From the NCBI GenBank assembly GCA_964355045.1, contig CAYHCM010000007.1, positions 1 to 60,724 on the forward strand: DNA of 60,724 nt. Reading direction: 5' to 3'. This DNA comes from JABWCE01 sp964355045. Lineage in GTDB: Bacteria; Bacteroidota; Bacteroidia; NS11-12g; UBA9320. Positions 25,774 to 35,182 of the stretch are shown here, piece by piece. Position 1 is the stretch's first letter, and every line of letters begins with the position of its first letter. The position numbers and the translations under genes are program-made. A model generated the notes under the pieces. The model was given only the letters and a program-made list of their open reading frames with translations. It was not told the DNA's origin and ran no database searches.

Positions 25774-25846
25774 ATTCACTTATAAATGGTATTTATAAGC
25801 TAATTCACTTATAAATGGTATTTATAAGCTTATTCACTTATAAATT
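25774..25846. promoter_or_regulatory. Tandem palindromic operator array upstream of satD
   Basis: A 29-bp unit is repeated twice exactly (25774-25802 and 25803-25831, differing only at the last base). A third partial copy runs from 25832 to 25846. Each full unit contains a perfect palindrome with 9-bp arms CTTATAAAT and ATTTATAAG around GGT, at 25779-25799 and 25808-25828. A half site lies at 25837-25845. The array fills the satD upstream region and ends at the stop of the next gene, positioned to overlap and extend upstream of the -33 region. It is most likely an operator for the SatD HTH. Confidence 0.8.
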
Positions 25847-25850
25847 AATT

Positions 25851-27107
25851 TTATGAAGGTTTATTTTTTATTTCCTTCACCATTTTGGTAGTCATAAAAG
25901 CAAGCACAATACCTGCCAAACCCAATGCCAGCCAGATAAACAAGCGATTGTAATTTTTATTTTCCTTTAAAGCATGTTGATTAGGATGATTGGATTGGAT
26001 GCCAAGATGATTAATTATGGGAATATTTTTTGGAATTTTATTTTCAAAATATTTCAGGTCATATTGAGCTTCTTCCAAAGTGGAATCTCCAAACTGAAGA
26101 AAATAGGTTTTTCCTTTTTCCAATCTTGCACTCAGATAGGTTTTAAGTTGTTGAAGTTCTATAGATTCAATTTTTAAAGGTTGATTATCCTTATTTTCAA
26201 TAACTAAAAACATATTTATAATTTTACGTCCATCCGTTATGGTAAACGCATTTTCAACATCTGAATTCAAAGTGATGCTTTGTGAGGGGTATTCATTACT
26301 GTAACTTCTTGAAGTAATTTCTTTATATCCATTAACCGTGTCCATGCCCAGATATTTCATATAAAGGTTTCCGTATCGCAAATACTGTTCAGGTTTTTCA
26401 ACGTTTATTTTTAAAATATCTACCAAATTGGGCTCTTCTAAAAGTATCTTTACATAACTTTTTTTATCAGAACTATCTCTTTGATAAAACAAGGTTCGTA
26501 GCAATGTTGAATATTTTCCAAAAATTACTTTTTGTGTATAATTACCAACCCTTAAAATATTTAATGATAACGGCATGGTATCAATCAAGGCAATTGAAAA
26601 CCAGGTGTAATTGGCCATGGGAAAGTCAATGGCTTTATAAACCATCGTGTTATTTTCGTCGCCCGGAACGGTAAATGTAAAGCCCTGATGAAGCATGTAC
26701 CAATTTTTTTTATCATCACTTCCACTTATCCGTATCTTCTTTTCGCCATAGGCATTTTTCATTTCTATTACGAGATTATTGATGGCTTGATGATTTACAT
26801 TACCTATAATTAAAGTTTGGGTATTTCCCTTCGACGAATTTTCATTTATTGGAAATGGAATAAAATCTTTTTCATAAAACGAGGCCACTTCATTATTTAT
26901 AATATAGGGTATTTCGGTTCCGTCTTCCGCTATTATTCTTAGGTCAGCCAATGAATATTTTGAACGGGCAATTATTTGAGGTGATAATTCTATTTTATAA
27001 AATCCGTTGGTTTCTACTGTATTTATTTTTGTTTTGTACTTAAAATTTTGAGCAATAGCAGAGTTTGCCGTTAACAGAATAAATAATGATATATGTGTTT
27101 TTCTCAT
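25851..27107 (-). CDS. DUF3999-like secreted/membrane-anchored protein
   Basis: The 418-residue protein has a signal peptide (ILLTANSAIAQ) and a large extracytoplasmic beta-rich region. This begins FKYKTKINTVETNGFYKIELSPQI and includes ISGSDDKKNWYML and GNYTQKVIF. One C-terminal transmembrane helix (FIWLALGLAGIVLAFMTTKMV) ends in a short basic tail. This matches the DUF3999 layout, and its neighbour is a DUF2339 protein, the usual partner. The function is unknown. It lies 23 bp after the DUF2339 gene on the same strand. Confidence 0.83.
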   Translation of the reverse strand: MRKTHISLFILLTANSAIAQNFKYKTKINTVETNGFYKIELSPQIIARSKYSLADLRIIAEDGTEIPYIINNEVASFYEKDFIPFPINENSSKGNTQTLIIGNVNHQAINNLVIEMKNAYGEKKIRISGSDDKKNWYMLHQGFTFTVPGDENNTMVYKAIDFPMANYTWFSIALIDTMPLSLNILRVGNYTQKVIFGKYSTLLRTLFYQRDSSDKKSYVKILLEEPNLVDILKINVEKPEQYLRYGNLYMKYLGMDTVNGYKEITSRSYSNEYPSQSITLNSDVENAFTITDGRKIINMFLVIENKDNQPLKIESIELQQLKTYLSARLEKGKTYFLQFGDSTLEEAQYDLKYFENKIPKNIPIINHLGIQSNHPNQHALKENKNYNRLFIWLALGLAGIVLAFMTTKMVKEIKNKPS

Positions 27108-27130
27108 GTTTATTAAAGTTAAAAAATAAA

Positions 27131-29590
27131 TTAATCTTCAATTTCAGAAGGAGCGTCAATCAACATTCCCTTTAGTTTTTGATACATAAACGAAACGATG
27201 AGCAACAAAATTCCAAGGGATATAAATGCAGCAATTTTTCCACCCTGAGTTGCATTGGATATATCGTATGTAAATAATTTTACTAATGTGAGAGTAAACA
27301 GAGAAAGAGAAATTATCCGGAGGGTTTTTAATTTTCGGGTCATACCCCAAGCCATAATTACAAACGATGTGATTCCCCACAAAATAGGCAAACAAATTTT
27401 AATACCTTTAATCCCAATACTATCTGCTGAAAAGCCGGGCTGGTACTGATTAATTACCCAAATATGAATAATTTCTGAACTCAGAATAATAACCGTAGCC
27501 ACAGTAGCAAACCAGGCAAAATATCCACTCATTTTACTTCGCAGTTTAACTTTCGTTAAAAGGTATTTCCCTATCATAAATAATAAAAGTAAGGCTAAAA
27601 TAGGATTAATAAAATGACTATAGAAAATTTTCTGATATATGCCATGCTCCAAATAATAAAGCCTTAAGTCAACGGTAAAGGAATTAAAAAATATAAAGAG
27701 CGAAATTATTACACACCCCAATATTACAAAGGCGGTTGACGTTTTGGTATTTTTGTATTTTATAGCAAAAAACAACGCAATTAATACAAATAGGTAATTA
27801 AACATTACCACATAATTTCCGGTTATATTACCTGTGTTAATCCAACTATCACTAACAGGCACTCCTTCAACCGAGGATGAAATATACCCGGAACTAAACG
27901 TTGAATTTAATTGAAATAACAATTCAAGAAGTGGCACCAAATAAACCAAAACCAAAGTTGCTATTTTAATAAATGAGATATACTGGTTAAGGGGTAATGT
28001 CCAAAAGTTTTGTTCGTCTTTTTTTAGTAAATATCCTTTTATGATAAAAGCAGCAATAACCACAAATCCGGTAATAAACGCCTGATTTAAAATAACCTCT
28101 AATGATTTGTTATGCGAATAAATATTTGCCCAGTCCATAATCAAACTAACCAAAGTAAGAAAGGTTACGATAATTGTTGTCTCTTTAATAAGTTTAATTC
28201 CTGATTTTTGACCCAACCATAAAAGCAATACCATCTCCATGGCCCAGAACAAAGTAATATAATTCCCTTCTAATTCAATGGGTCCCGATAAGCTCACAAA
28301 AGTTAGTACCAATCCAATGAGTAAATAAACCAGATTTTTATCCACCTGTTCTTTTTTATAAAGGAAATAGGCCACTATAAAATTAACTACAGCTACGCAA
28401 ATTGTAAACAAGCCCTGGAATTCGCCTTTCTGAACAAATGATAGACTATACATCCCAACAGCATAATAAAGAAACGTATTGCTAAGCAACATGCTAATTT
28501 CAATAGGCCTGAATTTTTGTTGATTCCTGATATTATAAATCAAATTCATTCCGAAGAAAATGGCATAAAACAAGGTAGCGAAAATTAATCCCCCTTTATG
28601 GTGGCCTTGGGTTATGTTAAATTTATAAATTATCCATCCTCCAAAAATAAGGATGGTAAAAGCATAACTTATTATGTTTACCAAATTCCAGCGTTTGAAA
28701 CTTGCCAGAATAAACATACCTATGTTTAAAATCAGTAAATAACTGAACAGTACTTTATAATTTCCCTCGCCCGTACTTACAAAAAACGGGGTACAAAAAC
28801 CGCCGATAATTGCAATTACAGCCAATTCTTTTTTATCATAAACAATAGAAAGAAGCACCGCAAATGTTGTAATAACAATCATAATCAGGAATGCCGGTGT
28901 TTGTTCCAATAATTTATAATCCTGAAAAGCAATATAAACAGTGAAATATAAAACGGCAATTCCTCCACCAACCAAAATGGATGAAAAAGCTCTAACGCTA
29001 TTTCGTATTCTATGAGCGGTTCCAATTAAGATTACACCCGATAAAATTCCGATAACTACCTTGCCTACATTATTAATATATTGATTATCGATAGCCCATT
29101 TTACCAAAAAGAAAATACCCAAAACAAAAACCCCGATACCAACCAAACTTAATAATTTCTCGCCAATGAAGCGTTCAATATCACTTTTCGGTTTTTCTTT
29201 AGCGGGAAAAATAGTTGGTTCGGTAACAGGTGTGGGTTCTGCTTTTTCATCTAAAAGTGGTAACTCAATAGGTTCTATTATTTCTTCCTCTATTACTATT
29301 TGCGGCGCAACTTCCTTAATTTCTTCTTTTATTATGGTAATAATTGGTGTGGTTTCATTGATAACCTCAGATACAGCCGGTATTTTTTCAGATTTTATTT
29401 CTACAATATCATCTTTAACTAAAGATTGCGGTTTATTAATATTTTGATACAGGGCATCAAATGATTTACGCAATTGAATAATTTCCTCAGTTAAACTTTT
29501 GACCCGATTATTTGTTGAAACACTCATAATTACTGGCAACAACAGGAATACTGCAACCACAATAAATCCTAAAAAAAATATTCCATCCAT
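27131..29590 (-). CDS. DUF2339-family large polytopic membrane protein
   Basis: The 819-residue protein has one N-terminal transmembrane helix and a coiled segment (RVKSLTEEIIQLRKSFDALYQ). A Pro/Glu-rich linker follows (about residues 70-135), then IERFIGEKLLSLVGIGVFVLGIFFLVKWAI, a signature of DUF2339. Roughly twenty more hydrophobic helices continue to the C-terminus. DUF2339 proteins are widespread and uncharacterised, and pairing with DUF3999 suggests a cell-envelope complex. The two genes form an operon transcribed toward satD. Confidence 0.9.
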   Translation of the reverse strand: MDGIFFLGFIVVAVFLLLPVIMSVSTNNRVKSLTEEIIQLRKSFDALYQNINKPQSLVKDDIVEIKSEKIPAVSEVINETTPIITIIKEEIKEVAPQIVIEEEIIEPIELPLLDEKAEPTPVTEPTIFPAKEKPKSDIERFIGEKLLSLVGIGVFVLGIFFLVKWAIDNQYINNVGKVVIGILSGVILIGTAHRIRNSVRAFSSILVGGGIAVLYFTVYIAFQDYKLLEQTPAFLIMIVITTFAVLLSIVYDKKELAVIAIIGGFCTPFFVSTGEGNYKVLFSYLLILNIGMFILASFKRWNLVNIISYAFTILIFGGWIIYKFNITQGHHKGGLIFATLFYAIFFGMNLIYNIRNQQKFRPIEISMLLSNTFLYYAVGMYSLSFVQKGEFQGLFTICVAVVNFIVAYFLYKKEQVDKNLVYLLIGLVLTFVSLSGPIELEGNYITLFWAMEMVLLLWLGQKSGIKLIKETTIIVTFLTLVSLIMDWANIYSHNKSLEVILNQAFITGFVVIAAFIIKGYLLKKDEQNFWTLPLNQYISFIKIATLVLVYLVPLLELLFQLNSTFSSGYISSSVEGVPVSDSWINTGNITGNYVVMFNYLFVLIALFFAIKYKNTKTSTAFVILGCVIISLFIFFNSFTVDLRLYYLEHGIYQKIFYSHFINPILALLLLFMIGKYLLTKVKLRSKMSGYFAWFATVATVIILSSEIIHIWVINQYQPGFSADSIGIKGIKICLPILWGITSFVIMAWGMTRKLKTLRIISLSLFTLTLVKLFTYDISNATQGGKIAAFISLGILLLIVSFMYQKLKGMLIDAPSEIED

Positions 29591-29783
29591 AATTTTAAAT
29601 TTTTAATTTGCCAAAAGTAATTCTTTTTAAGTGTAAATATTTTTGTCATCTTAAAGTCCTTTATTTACAGGCAATTTGAGCGAATGTTGATTGTTTTTAA
29701 TAATTAATGCTTGTTTTTTTGAATTAATTAAATATACATTTGAATTAACTTAATTAACTTATATAACTTAAAAATTTAAATCT

Positions 29784-30209
29784 ATGAACACAAAAACATT
29801 ACTCGCCGGATTGGTCGGTGGCGTGGCCGCGTTTTTTTTAGGATGGGGAATCTATGGATGGTTATTGGAATCCTTTATGAAAGCAAACACCAACCAATGT
29901 TTTGCTCTTGCTGACATGAAAGACATGAACATGATTGGTATGATTGCCAGCAATTTGGCATGGGGTTTTCTTTATGCCTTTATCTTAAGTTGGGCTAATG
30001 CTACCAATTTTATGTCAGGTGCTACTAAAGGTGCAATTGTTGGTTTATTGTTTGCCTTGAGTATGGATCTTTTCTTTTATTCAATGACAACCTATTTTAC
30101 AAGCATGAATGGTTTATTGGTTGATGTTTTGGCCAGTACAGTTATGAGTGCGATCATTGGAGGAATTATTGGTTGGATGCTTGGAAGAGGTAACACTGCT
30201 GCCGCCTAA
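29784..30209 (+). CDS. Small four-helix membrane protein of unknown function
   Basis: The 141-residue protein has four hydrophobic helices: LLAGLVGGVAAFFLGWGIYGWLL, MIASNLAWGFLYAFILSWA, AIVGLLFALSMDLFFYSM and VMSAIIGGIIGWMLG. The glycine-rich first and last helices look like tight packing helices. I do not recognise a named family with confidence. It is monocistronic, ending 23 bp before a strong terminator. The 193-bp upstream region is AT-rich, with a tract of TTAATTAACTT-like repeats but no clear promoter. Confidence 0.8.
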   Translation: MNTKTLLAGLVGGVAAFFLGWGIYGWLLESFMKANTNQCFALADMKDMNMIGMIASNLAWGFLYAFILSWANATNFMSGATKGAIVGLLFALSMDLFFYSMTTYFTSMNGLLVDVLASTVMSAIIGGIIGWMLGRGNTAAA

Positions 30210-30231
30210 TTAGCGCATTTAAAAAATCTTT

Positions 30232-30265
30232 AAAAAATGCCGGGTAAATTCATCCGGCATTTTTT
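30232..30265 (+). terminator. Rho-independent terminator
   Basis: The 12-bp stem AAAAAATGCCGG / CCGGCATTTTTT surrounds a 10-nt loop, followed by TATTGA. The GC core and U-tract are classic. It ends the gene at 29784-30209. Confidence 0.9.
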
Positions 30266-30439
30266 ATTGATCTTTTTTTAAAGTTTACCAAAAGTTAAAA
30301 TTTCATCCGGTTAATACGATAATGGGATTTTAGATTAATTTTGTTTGGTAAAAATAGTTCGGAGTTCTTGGTTCTAAGTTCTGATATTTGCTGAAAAAAC
30401 TTAGTACTTCGAACATAGTACATAGAACTTCAAAAAAAA

Positions 30440-32479
30440 ATGCAATTACAAAATTACGCACAAGGCCATTGGATAGCCGGAGATGAAGGGCAAACCCTTG
30501 TAGATGCCAGCACCGGCGAGTTTATAGCAACTGCCAGTAGCCAAGGTCTTGATTTGGCCGCTATGATGAATTATGCCCGAACAAAGGGCGGGCCGGCGCT
30601 TCGCAAAATGACCTTTCATCAACGGGGAAATATGCTTAAAGCCTTAGCGTTTTATCTTCAGGAACGCAAAGAATTATTTTATCCCATCAGTTATAAAACC
30701 GGAGCTACCCGTATTGATAGCTGGATTGATATTGAAGGAGGCATTGGTAATTTATTTAGCTACGCCAGCTTGCGGAGGCAATTTCCTGATCAGAGGTTTT
30801 ATGTGGATGGCGATACGATAGCATCGAGCAAAGGCGGCACGTTTATCGGCCATCATATTATGGTACCCAAAGAAGGAGTAGCCATTCATATCAATGCCTT
30901 TAATTTTCCGGTTTGGGGAATGTTGGAAAAAATTGCCGTAAATCTGTTGGCTGGAATGCCGGCTATTGTTAAACCTGCTACACTAACCAGTTTTGTTACC
31001 GAAGCAGTTACCAAAGAAATTATTCGTTCCGGCATTTTGCCAGAAGGGTCTTTGCAATTAATATGTGGTTCAGCACGGGGAATTTTAGATCATGTTACTT
31101 ATCAGGATGTGGTTACCTTTACCGGAAGTGCCGAAACCGGAAAAATGCTAAAATCTCATCCCAGATTATTAGCGGAGGCGGTGCCATTTAATATGGAAGC
31201 CGATTCTTTAAACTGCATGGTATTGGGCGAAGATGCTGTTCCGGGAACAGAAGAATTTACTATTTTTATAAAAGAAGTAAGAAAAGAAATAACGGTTAAA
31301 GCCGGCCAAAAATGTACTGCCGTAAGGCGAATTATCATTCCTGAAAATTTGGTGGAAGGTGTTCAAATAGCCCTGGGAAAAGCGTTGTCTGAAACTACAA
31401 TAGGTGACCCACGAAATGAAGGTGTAAGAATGGGGCCGCTTGCAGGTTTGCAACAACGGGATGATGTAAAGGAAAATCTCAATTTACTTTTAGCCGAATC
31501 TGAAATTGTATATGGTTTTCCGGATAAAGAAATTGAAGGGCTTGATATGGTTAAGGGTGCTTTTATGCAGCCCATTCTTTTGCTCAACAATTCGCCTTTT
31601 ACCAAAATGTCATCGCATACCATCGAAGTTTTTGGGCCTGTAAGTACCATTTTACCTTACAAAAATTTGGATGAAGCCATTGAATTGGCCAGGATGGGAA
31701 AAGGTTCGTTATGCAGCAGTATAACTACAGCCAATAATAATACAGCCCGCGATTATGTTTTGGGAACAGCTTCGCATCATGGCCGGATTTTGGTTTTTAA
31801 TAAAGAATGTGCCAAGGAAAGTACCGGGCATGGTTCGCCATTGCCAATGCTTGTTCATGGCGGGCCGGGCAGAGCCGGTGGCGGTGAAGAAATGGGCGGA
31901 AAACGTGGGGTTATGCATTATTTGCAACGCACAGCCATACAAGGTTCACCTACTACCTTAACACATATTACAGGAACCTACCAACCCGGTGGAGAATATA
32001 AGGATCCGGGAAAGCATTTATTTCGAAAACATTTTGAAGAACTGGAAATTGGGGAAACCATTATTACCCATAAAAGAACCATTACCGATGCCGATATTGT
32101 AAATTTTGCCAATGTAAGTTGGGATCATTTTTATGCACATACTGATGCCACGTCTCTCGAAGGAACTTTATTTACCGAAAAAGTGGCTCACGGTTATTTT
32201 ATTTTGAGTGCTGCAGCCGGTTTGTTTGTTGACCCCGGCAAAGGTCCTGTTTTATTAAATTATGGTTTGGAAGATTGCCGGTTTACCAAACCCGTTTATG
32301 CCGGAAGTACAATTGGGGTGAAACTTACTGTAAAAGAAAAAACCGATCAGGATAAAAAAAATGAGGATGATGTGGCAAAAGGAATTGTTAAATTTTACAT
32401 CGAAGTATATGATGAAACCAACGAAACAGTAGCGGTGGCAACTATTTTAACTATGGTAAAGAAACTTTATCAAAATTGA
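30440..32479 (+). CDS. paaZ: Bifunctional oxepin-CoA hydrolase / aldehyde dehydrogenase PaaZ
   Basis: PaaZ opens the oxepin-CoA ring and oxidises the resulting semialdehyde. The N-terminal aldehyde dehydrogenase domain (about residues 1-525) has Glu253 in FNMEADSLNC and the nucleophile Cys292 in AGQKCTAVRR, offset by three from E. coli PaaZ. The C-terminal MaoC-type hotdog domain (about 530-679) includes ITDADIVNFANVSWDHFYAH and EKVAHGYFILSAAAGLF. Length matches the family. It stands 14 kb from paaABCE and 6 kb from paaJ, so the pathway is dispersed. Confidence 0.96.
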   Translation: MQLQNYAQGHWIAGDEGQTLVDASTGEFIATASSQGLDLAAMMNYARTKGGPALRKMTFHQRGNMLKALAFYLQERKELFYPISYKTGATRIDSWIDIEGGIGNLFSYASLRRQFPDQRFYVDGDTIASSKGGTFIGHHIMVPKEGVAIHINAFNFPVWGMLEKIAVNLLAGMPAIVKPATLTSFVTEAVTKEIIRSGILPEGSLQLICGSARGILDHVTYQDVVTFTGSAETGKMLKSHPRLLAEAVPFNMEADSLNCMVLGEDAVPGTEEFTIFIKEVRKEITVKAGQKCTAVRRIIIPENLVEGVQIALGKALSETTIGDPRNEGVRMGPLAGLQQRDDVKENLNLLLAESEIVYGFPDKEIEGLDMVKGAFMQPILLLNNSPFTKMSSHTIEVFGPVSTILPYKNLDEAIELARMGKGSLCSSITTANNNTARDYVLGTASHHGRILVFNKECAKESTGHGSPLPMLVHGGPGRAGGGEEMGGKRGVMHYLQRTAIQGSPTTLTHITGTYQPGGEYKDPGKHLFRKHFEELEIGETIITHKRTITDADIVNFANVSWDHFYAHTDATSLEGTLFTEKVAHGYFILSAAAGLFVDPGKGPVLLNYGLEDCRFTKPVYAGSTIGVKLTVKEKTDQDKKNEDDVAKGIVKFYIEVYDETNETVAVATILTMVKKLYQN

Positions 32480-32523
32480 AATATATAGCGATTAAAGGCG
32501 TTTAAAGTAAATAACCAGTATTG

Positions 32524-33564
32524 ATGAAATATAAATTTCTTGTTTTAACCTGTATAATATTTAACCTCTCTGCAAATGCCCAAATTGGCGGCACCCGAAC
32601 CTACCCTTTTTTAAATCTTGACCACAGCGCTCGAGTAGCTGCGGCTGGCGGTAGCTTAATTACAGTGCGTGATAATGATATCTCATTGGCCTATCAAAAT
32701 CCTGCCTTGCTTAATAAAAGTATGCATAATTATGCTACCCTTTCTTACATGAATTATTTGGCTGGGATAAACAATGCCTTTGCCGGTTATGTAAGGCATT
32801 ACGATAGCATTGGTACATTTTCGGCTAATATATTTTTTGTAAATTATGGCAAAATAAAAGGCTACGATCAGGATGGAAATTATACCCGCGAGTTTACTTC
32901 ACAGGATTATAATTTTCAAATTGGATATGGTGAACATTGGAAAGACAAATTTTGGTACGGGATTAATTTTAATTTTATTTACTCAGCCTTAGAAGCTTAT
33001 GTATCCACGGCAGGAGCATTTAATGCCGGTGGTATTTATTTTAATAAGGAAAAACGGTTTACGGCTACGGTTTTAGTAAAAAATTTAGGAGTTCAATTTA
33101 TACCTTATTATGAAGATCATTACGAACCATTACCTCTGGATATTCAAATGGGTATTTCAAAAAAATTAAAATTTAATCCGCTTAGTTTTTCAATAATAGC
33201 CCACGATCTTCAAACTTGGGATTTAACCTACAGAAATCCTAACAAGCGAAATAAAACCATAGATTTGGAAACCCAAAAGGAAAAAATTGAAAAAATACCG
33301 GTAGGTGAAAAAGTAATGCGGCATTTTAATTTTGTGGGTGAATTGCTTTTTTCCGATAATTTTAATGTGATGTTTGGTTATAATTACCAACGACGAAAAG
33401 AACTTTCGCCTGAACAACGCAAGGTGGTAACAGGATTTTCATGGGGATTAACATTTAACCTTTTAAAATATCGTTTTTCATATGGTATGGCCTCATACTA
33501 TCCCGGACAGCCAAGTTTTAATTTTTCGGTATTAAAAAATATGGTCGATTTTAAAAAAAAATAA
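32524..33564 (+). CDS. porQ: Type IX secretion system protein PorQ
   Basis: The 346-residue outer-membrane beta-barrel protein of the PorV/FadL-like class has a signal peptide (MKYKFLVLTCIIFNLSANAQ). The PorQ N-terminus is IGGTRTYPFLNLDHSARVAAAGG, followed by NDISLAYQNPALLNK and repeated barrel strands. ATG at 32524 is preferred over the TTG at 32521. PorQ is an accessory component of T9SS cargo handling, consistent with the type A and B sorting domains on cargo proteins in this window. It starts 44 bp after paaZ. Confidence 0.92.
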   Translation: MKYKFLVLTCIIFNLSANAQIGGTRTYPFLNLDHSARVAAAGGSLITVRDNDISLAYQNPALLNKSMHNYATLSYMNYLAGINNAFAGYVRHYDSIGTFSANIFFVNYGKIKGYDQDGNYTREFTSQDYNFQIGYGEHWKDKFWYGINFNFIYSALEAYVSTAGAFNAGGIYFNKEKRFTATVLVKNLGVQFIPYYEDHYEPLPLDIQMGISKKLKFNPLSFSIIAHDLQTWDLTYRNPNKRNKTIDLETQKEKIEKIPVGEKVMRHFNFVGELLFSDNFNVMFGYNYQRRKELSPEQRKVVTGFSWGLTFNLLKYRFSYGMASYYPGQPSFNFSVLKNMVDFKKK

Positions 33565-33571
33565 ATATTCT

Positions 33572-34381
33572 TCAGGTCTTAATTTTCTCCTTTTTGGCCA
33601 ACTTATACCATATAATTGCAGAAACTACAATAAGCAAAATTGCAATAAATTGAGAATAGGTAAGTATTCCGCCAAACAAAAATCCACGCTCGTCATCCCC
33701 TCTAAAGTTTTCATTAATTACCCGGCCAATGCCATAAAGCATTATATATATCAAGAATAACTGTCCGTTGAATTGTTGTTTTTTTGAAACCAGAAATACG
33801 ATTAAAAGGGTTATTAAATTAATTGCAATATCAAAAAGTTGCGTTGGATATAATGGAATATTTTTAGGATTGGCAGCCGATTTAGGATTGGAAAATATAA
33901 CGCCAAATGCATTATCGCAAACTTTTCCATGACAACATCCTGCTAAAAAACAACCCAATCGCCCTAATGAATGTAACACAGGCCCTCCAAAAGCTACCCC
34001 GTCCATAAAAGGCCAAAAGGCTATCTTTTTTTTGCGAAGCCAAAAATACATAGTAGGAACTACCAAAAGCAATGAGCCATAAAACACAAAACCATTGCCG
34101 AAATTCTTTAACATCAACGATGGATTGTCTAAATATTTTGAAGGCTCTTCCAAATAAAAAAGAAGTTTACCACCAACAAATGCTGCCAAAAAACTCCAAA
34201 GAAATAGTTCTGATAAATTATCTTTATTTATTCCAAGTGATTTGGTTTTGTAGAGAATAATAAAATAAGCGACCATTATTCCTATTCCAATGCACAACCC
34301 ATAAGAATTAAAAACGAATTGATGAGGCAAAAAACCTCTTAAAAATTCGGGGGTATTAAAACTAAATAATTGTGGATACAT
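33572..34381 (-). CDS. lgt: Prolipoprotein diacylglyceryl transferase
   Basis: Lgt transfers diacylglycerol to the lipobox cysteine of prolipoproteins in the inner membrane. The 269-residue protein has seven predicted helices. The core is FVFYGSLLL (the catalytic-region GG-F-GG type), HSLGRLGCFLAGCCHGK with the essential arginine, YPTQLFD, and a C-terminal GRVINENFRGDDERGF plus LTYSQF. The family His in the first motif is replaced by Tyr, as in other Bacteroidota. It lies 3 bp after a lipoprotein gene on the same strand. Confidence 0.94.
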   Translation of the reverse strand: MYPQLFSFNTPEFLRGFLPHQFVFNSYGLCIGIGIMVAYFIILYKTKSLGINKDNLSELFLWSFLAAFVGGKLLFYLEEPSKYLDNPSLMLKNFGNGFVFYGSLLLVVPTMYFWLRKKKIAFWPFMDGVAFGGPVLHSLGRLGCFLAGCCHGKVCDNAFGVIFSNPKSAANPKNIPLYPTQLFDIAINLITLLIVFLVSKKQQFNGQLFLIYIMLYGIGRVINENFRGDDERGFLFGGILTYSQFIAILLIVVSAIIWYKLAKKEKIKT

Positions 34382-34384
34382 AAA

Positions 34385-34849
34385 TTATGGAGCTGCGGGC
34401 AAACAAGGATTACATTGCTTAATAGTGGCTAATTTTATTAAAGTATCCTGGTTAATCATATCCACTATTAACAAATTATCAGCAATAAATTTTTTATAGC
34501 AATTATACATTTCCTTTTGTCGGGTATATACCTCCGCTGAATGATAAATACTGACGAAAATTTGAGTAATATCATTGGTTTTTAAGGTGATTTTGCCTTC
34601 GCTATTCGTCTTATAAATTATCGGTTTAGCATCCTTCGAATTCAGATACACCATAATTTCATTGTTGGCCAAGGGTTTCATTGTTGCCATTTCCGTTATC
34701 ATTTCATCCGGCGGAGCTGCACCGCCACAGTACATTTCTGAATAGTCAATGGCAATAGTTTTGTAGGTTAAAACCGTTTGTTTGCCCGCACGGCAATGGC
34801 TAAACATGGCAATAATAATTAAAGCGTAAATAATTGGGTAGATTTTCAT
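34385..34849 (-). CDS. Small lipoprotein of unknown function
   Basis: The 154-residue protein has a lipobox at IIAMFSHC (Cys19) after a hydrophobic N-terminus. The mature part contains an unusual number of cysteines (MYCGGAAPP, MYNCYKK, QCNPCLPAAP) and may form disulfides. I do not recognise a family. It is transcribed immediately upstream of lgt with a 3-bp gap, so both are likely in one transcript. This fits Lgt-dependent maturation but says nothing about function. Confidence 0.75.
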   Translation of the reverse strand: MKIYPIIYALIIIAMFSHCRAGKQTVLTYKTIAIDYSEMYCGGAAPPDEMITEMATMKPLANNEIMVYLNSKDAKPIIYKTNSEGKITLKTNDITQIFVSIYHSAEVYTRQKEMYNCYKKFIADNLLIVDMINQDTLIKLATIKQCNPCLPAAP

Positions 34850-35182
34850 TTTATTAATAAAATAATAATTGGTGTAAGATTGATTCTTAAATAAGCATCG
34901 AAAGTATAGGTTTTATTTGAAACTTTAAACCGTTCATTTTTTTTAATAAAATATTATTTCATATGTAATTAATATTTATTTTTTAAACTATGGTCATATG
35001 GAATACCCAATTTCATTCCCAGTTGGTTTGAACTTTGTGCTTATGGGTATTTCATTGAATCAATTTACTATCTATAAAGTAAGAGTTTCAATGTGTCTAT
35101 TAATTAATATTTTATGACAAAATAGTGGATTAATTCATAACAATCTCTAACTATTTTTGTACTATATAATTACAGATAAGTC
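34850..35182. other. 333-bp AT-rich intergenic region with divergent promoters
   Basis: No gene is seen. There is an inverted repeat AATACCCA (35002-35009) and TGGGTATT (35044-35051). TATTTTTG at 35153-35160 looks like the -7 box for the gene at 35183. The rest is A/T-rich. Confidence 0.6.
35153..35160 (+). promoter_or_regulatory. Putative -7 box for the T9SS type A protein gene
   Basis: TATTTTTG matches TAnnTTTG and lies 22 bp before the ATG at 35183. No clear TTG is present at -33. Confidence 0.4.

Noticed and set aside
25774..25846. Possible CRISPR array from repeated 29-bp units
   Set aside because: The units are contiguous with no spacers, only two and a half copies exist, and each is internally palindromic. 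An operator array upstream of satD explains them better.
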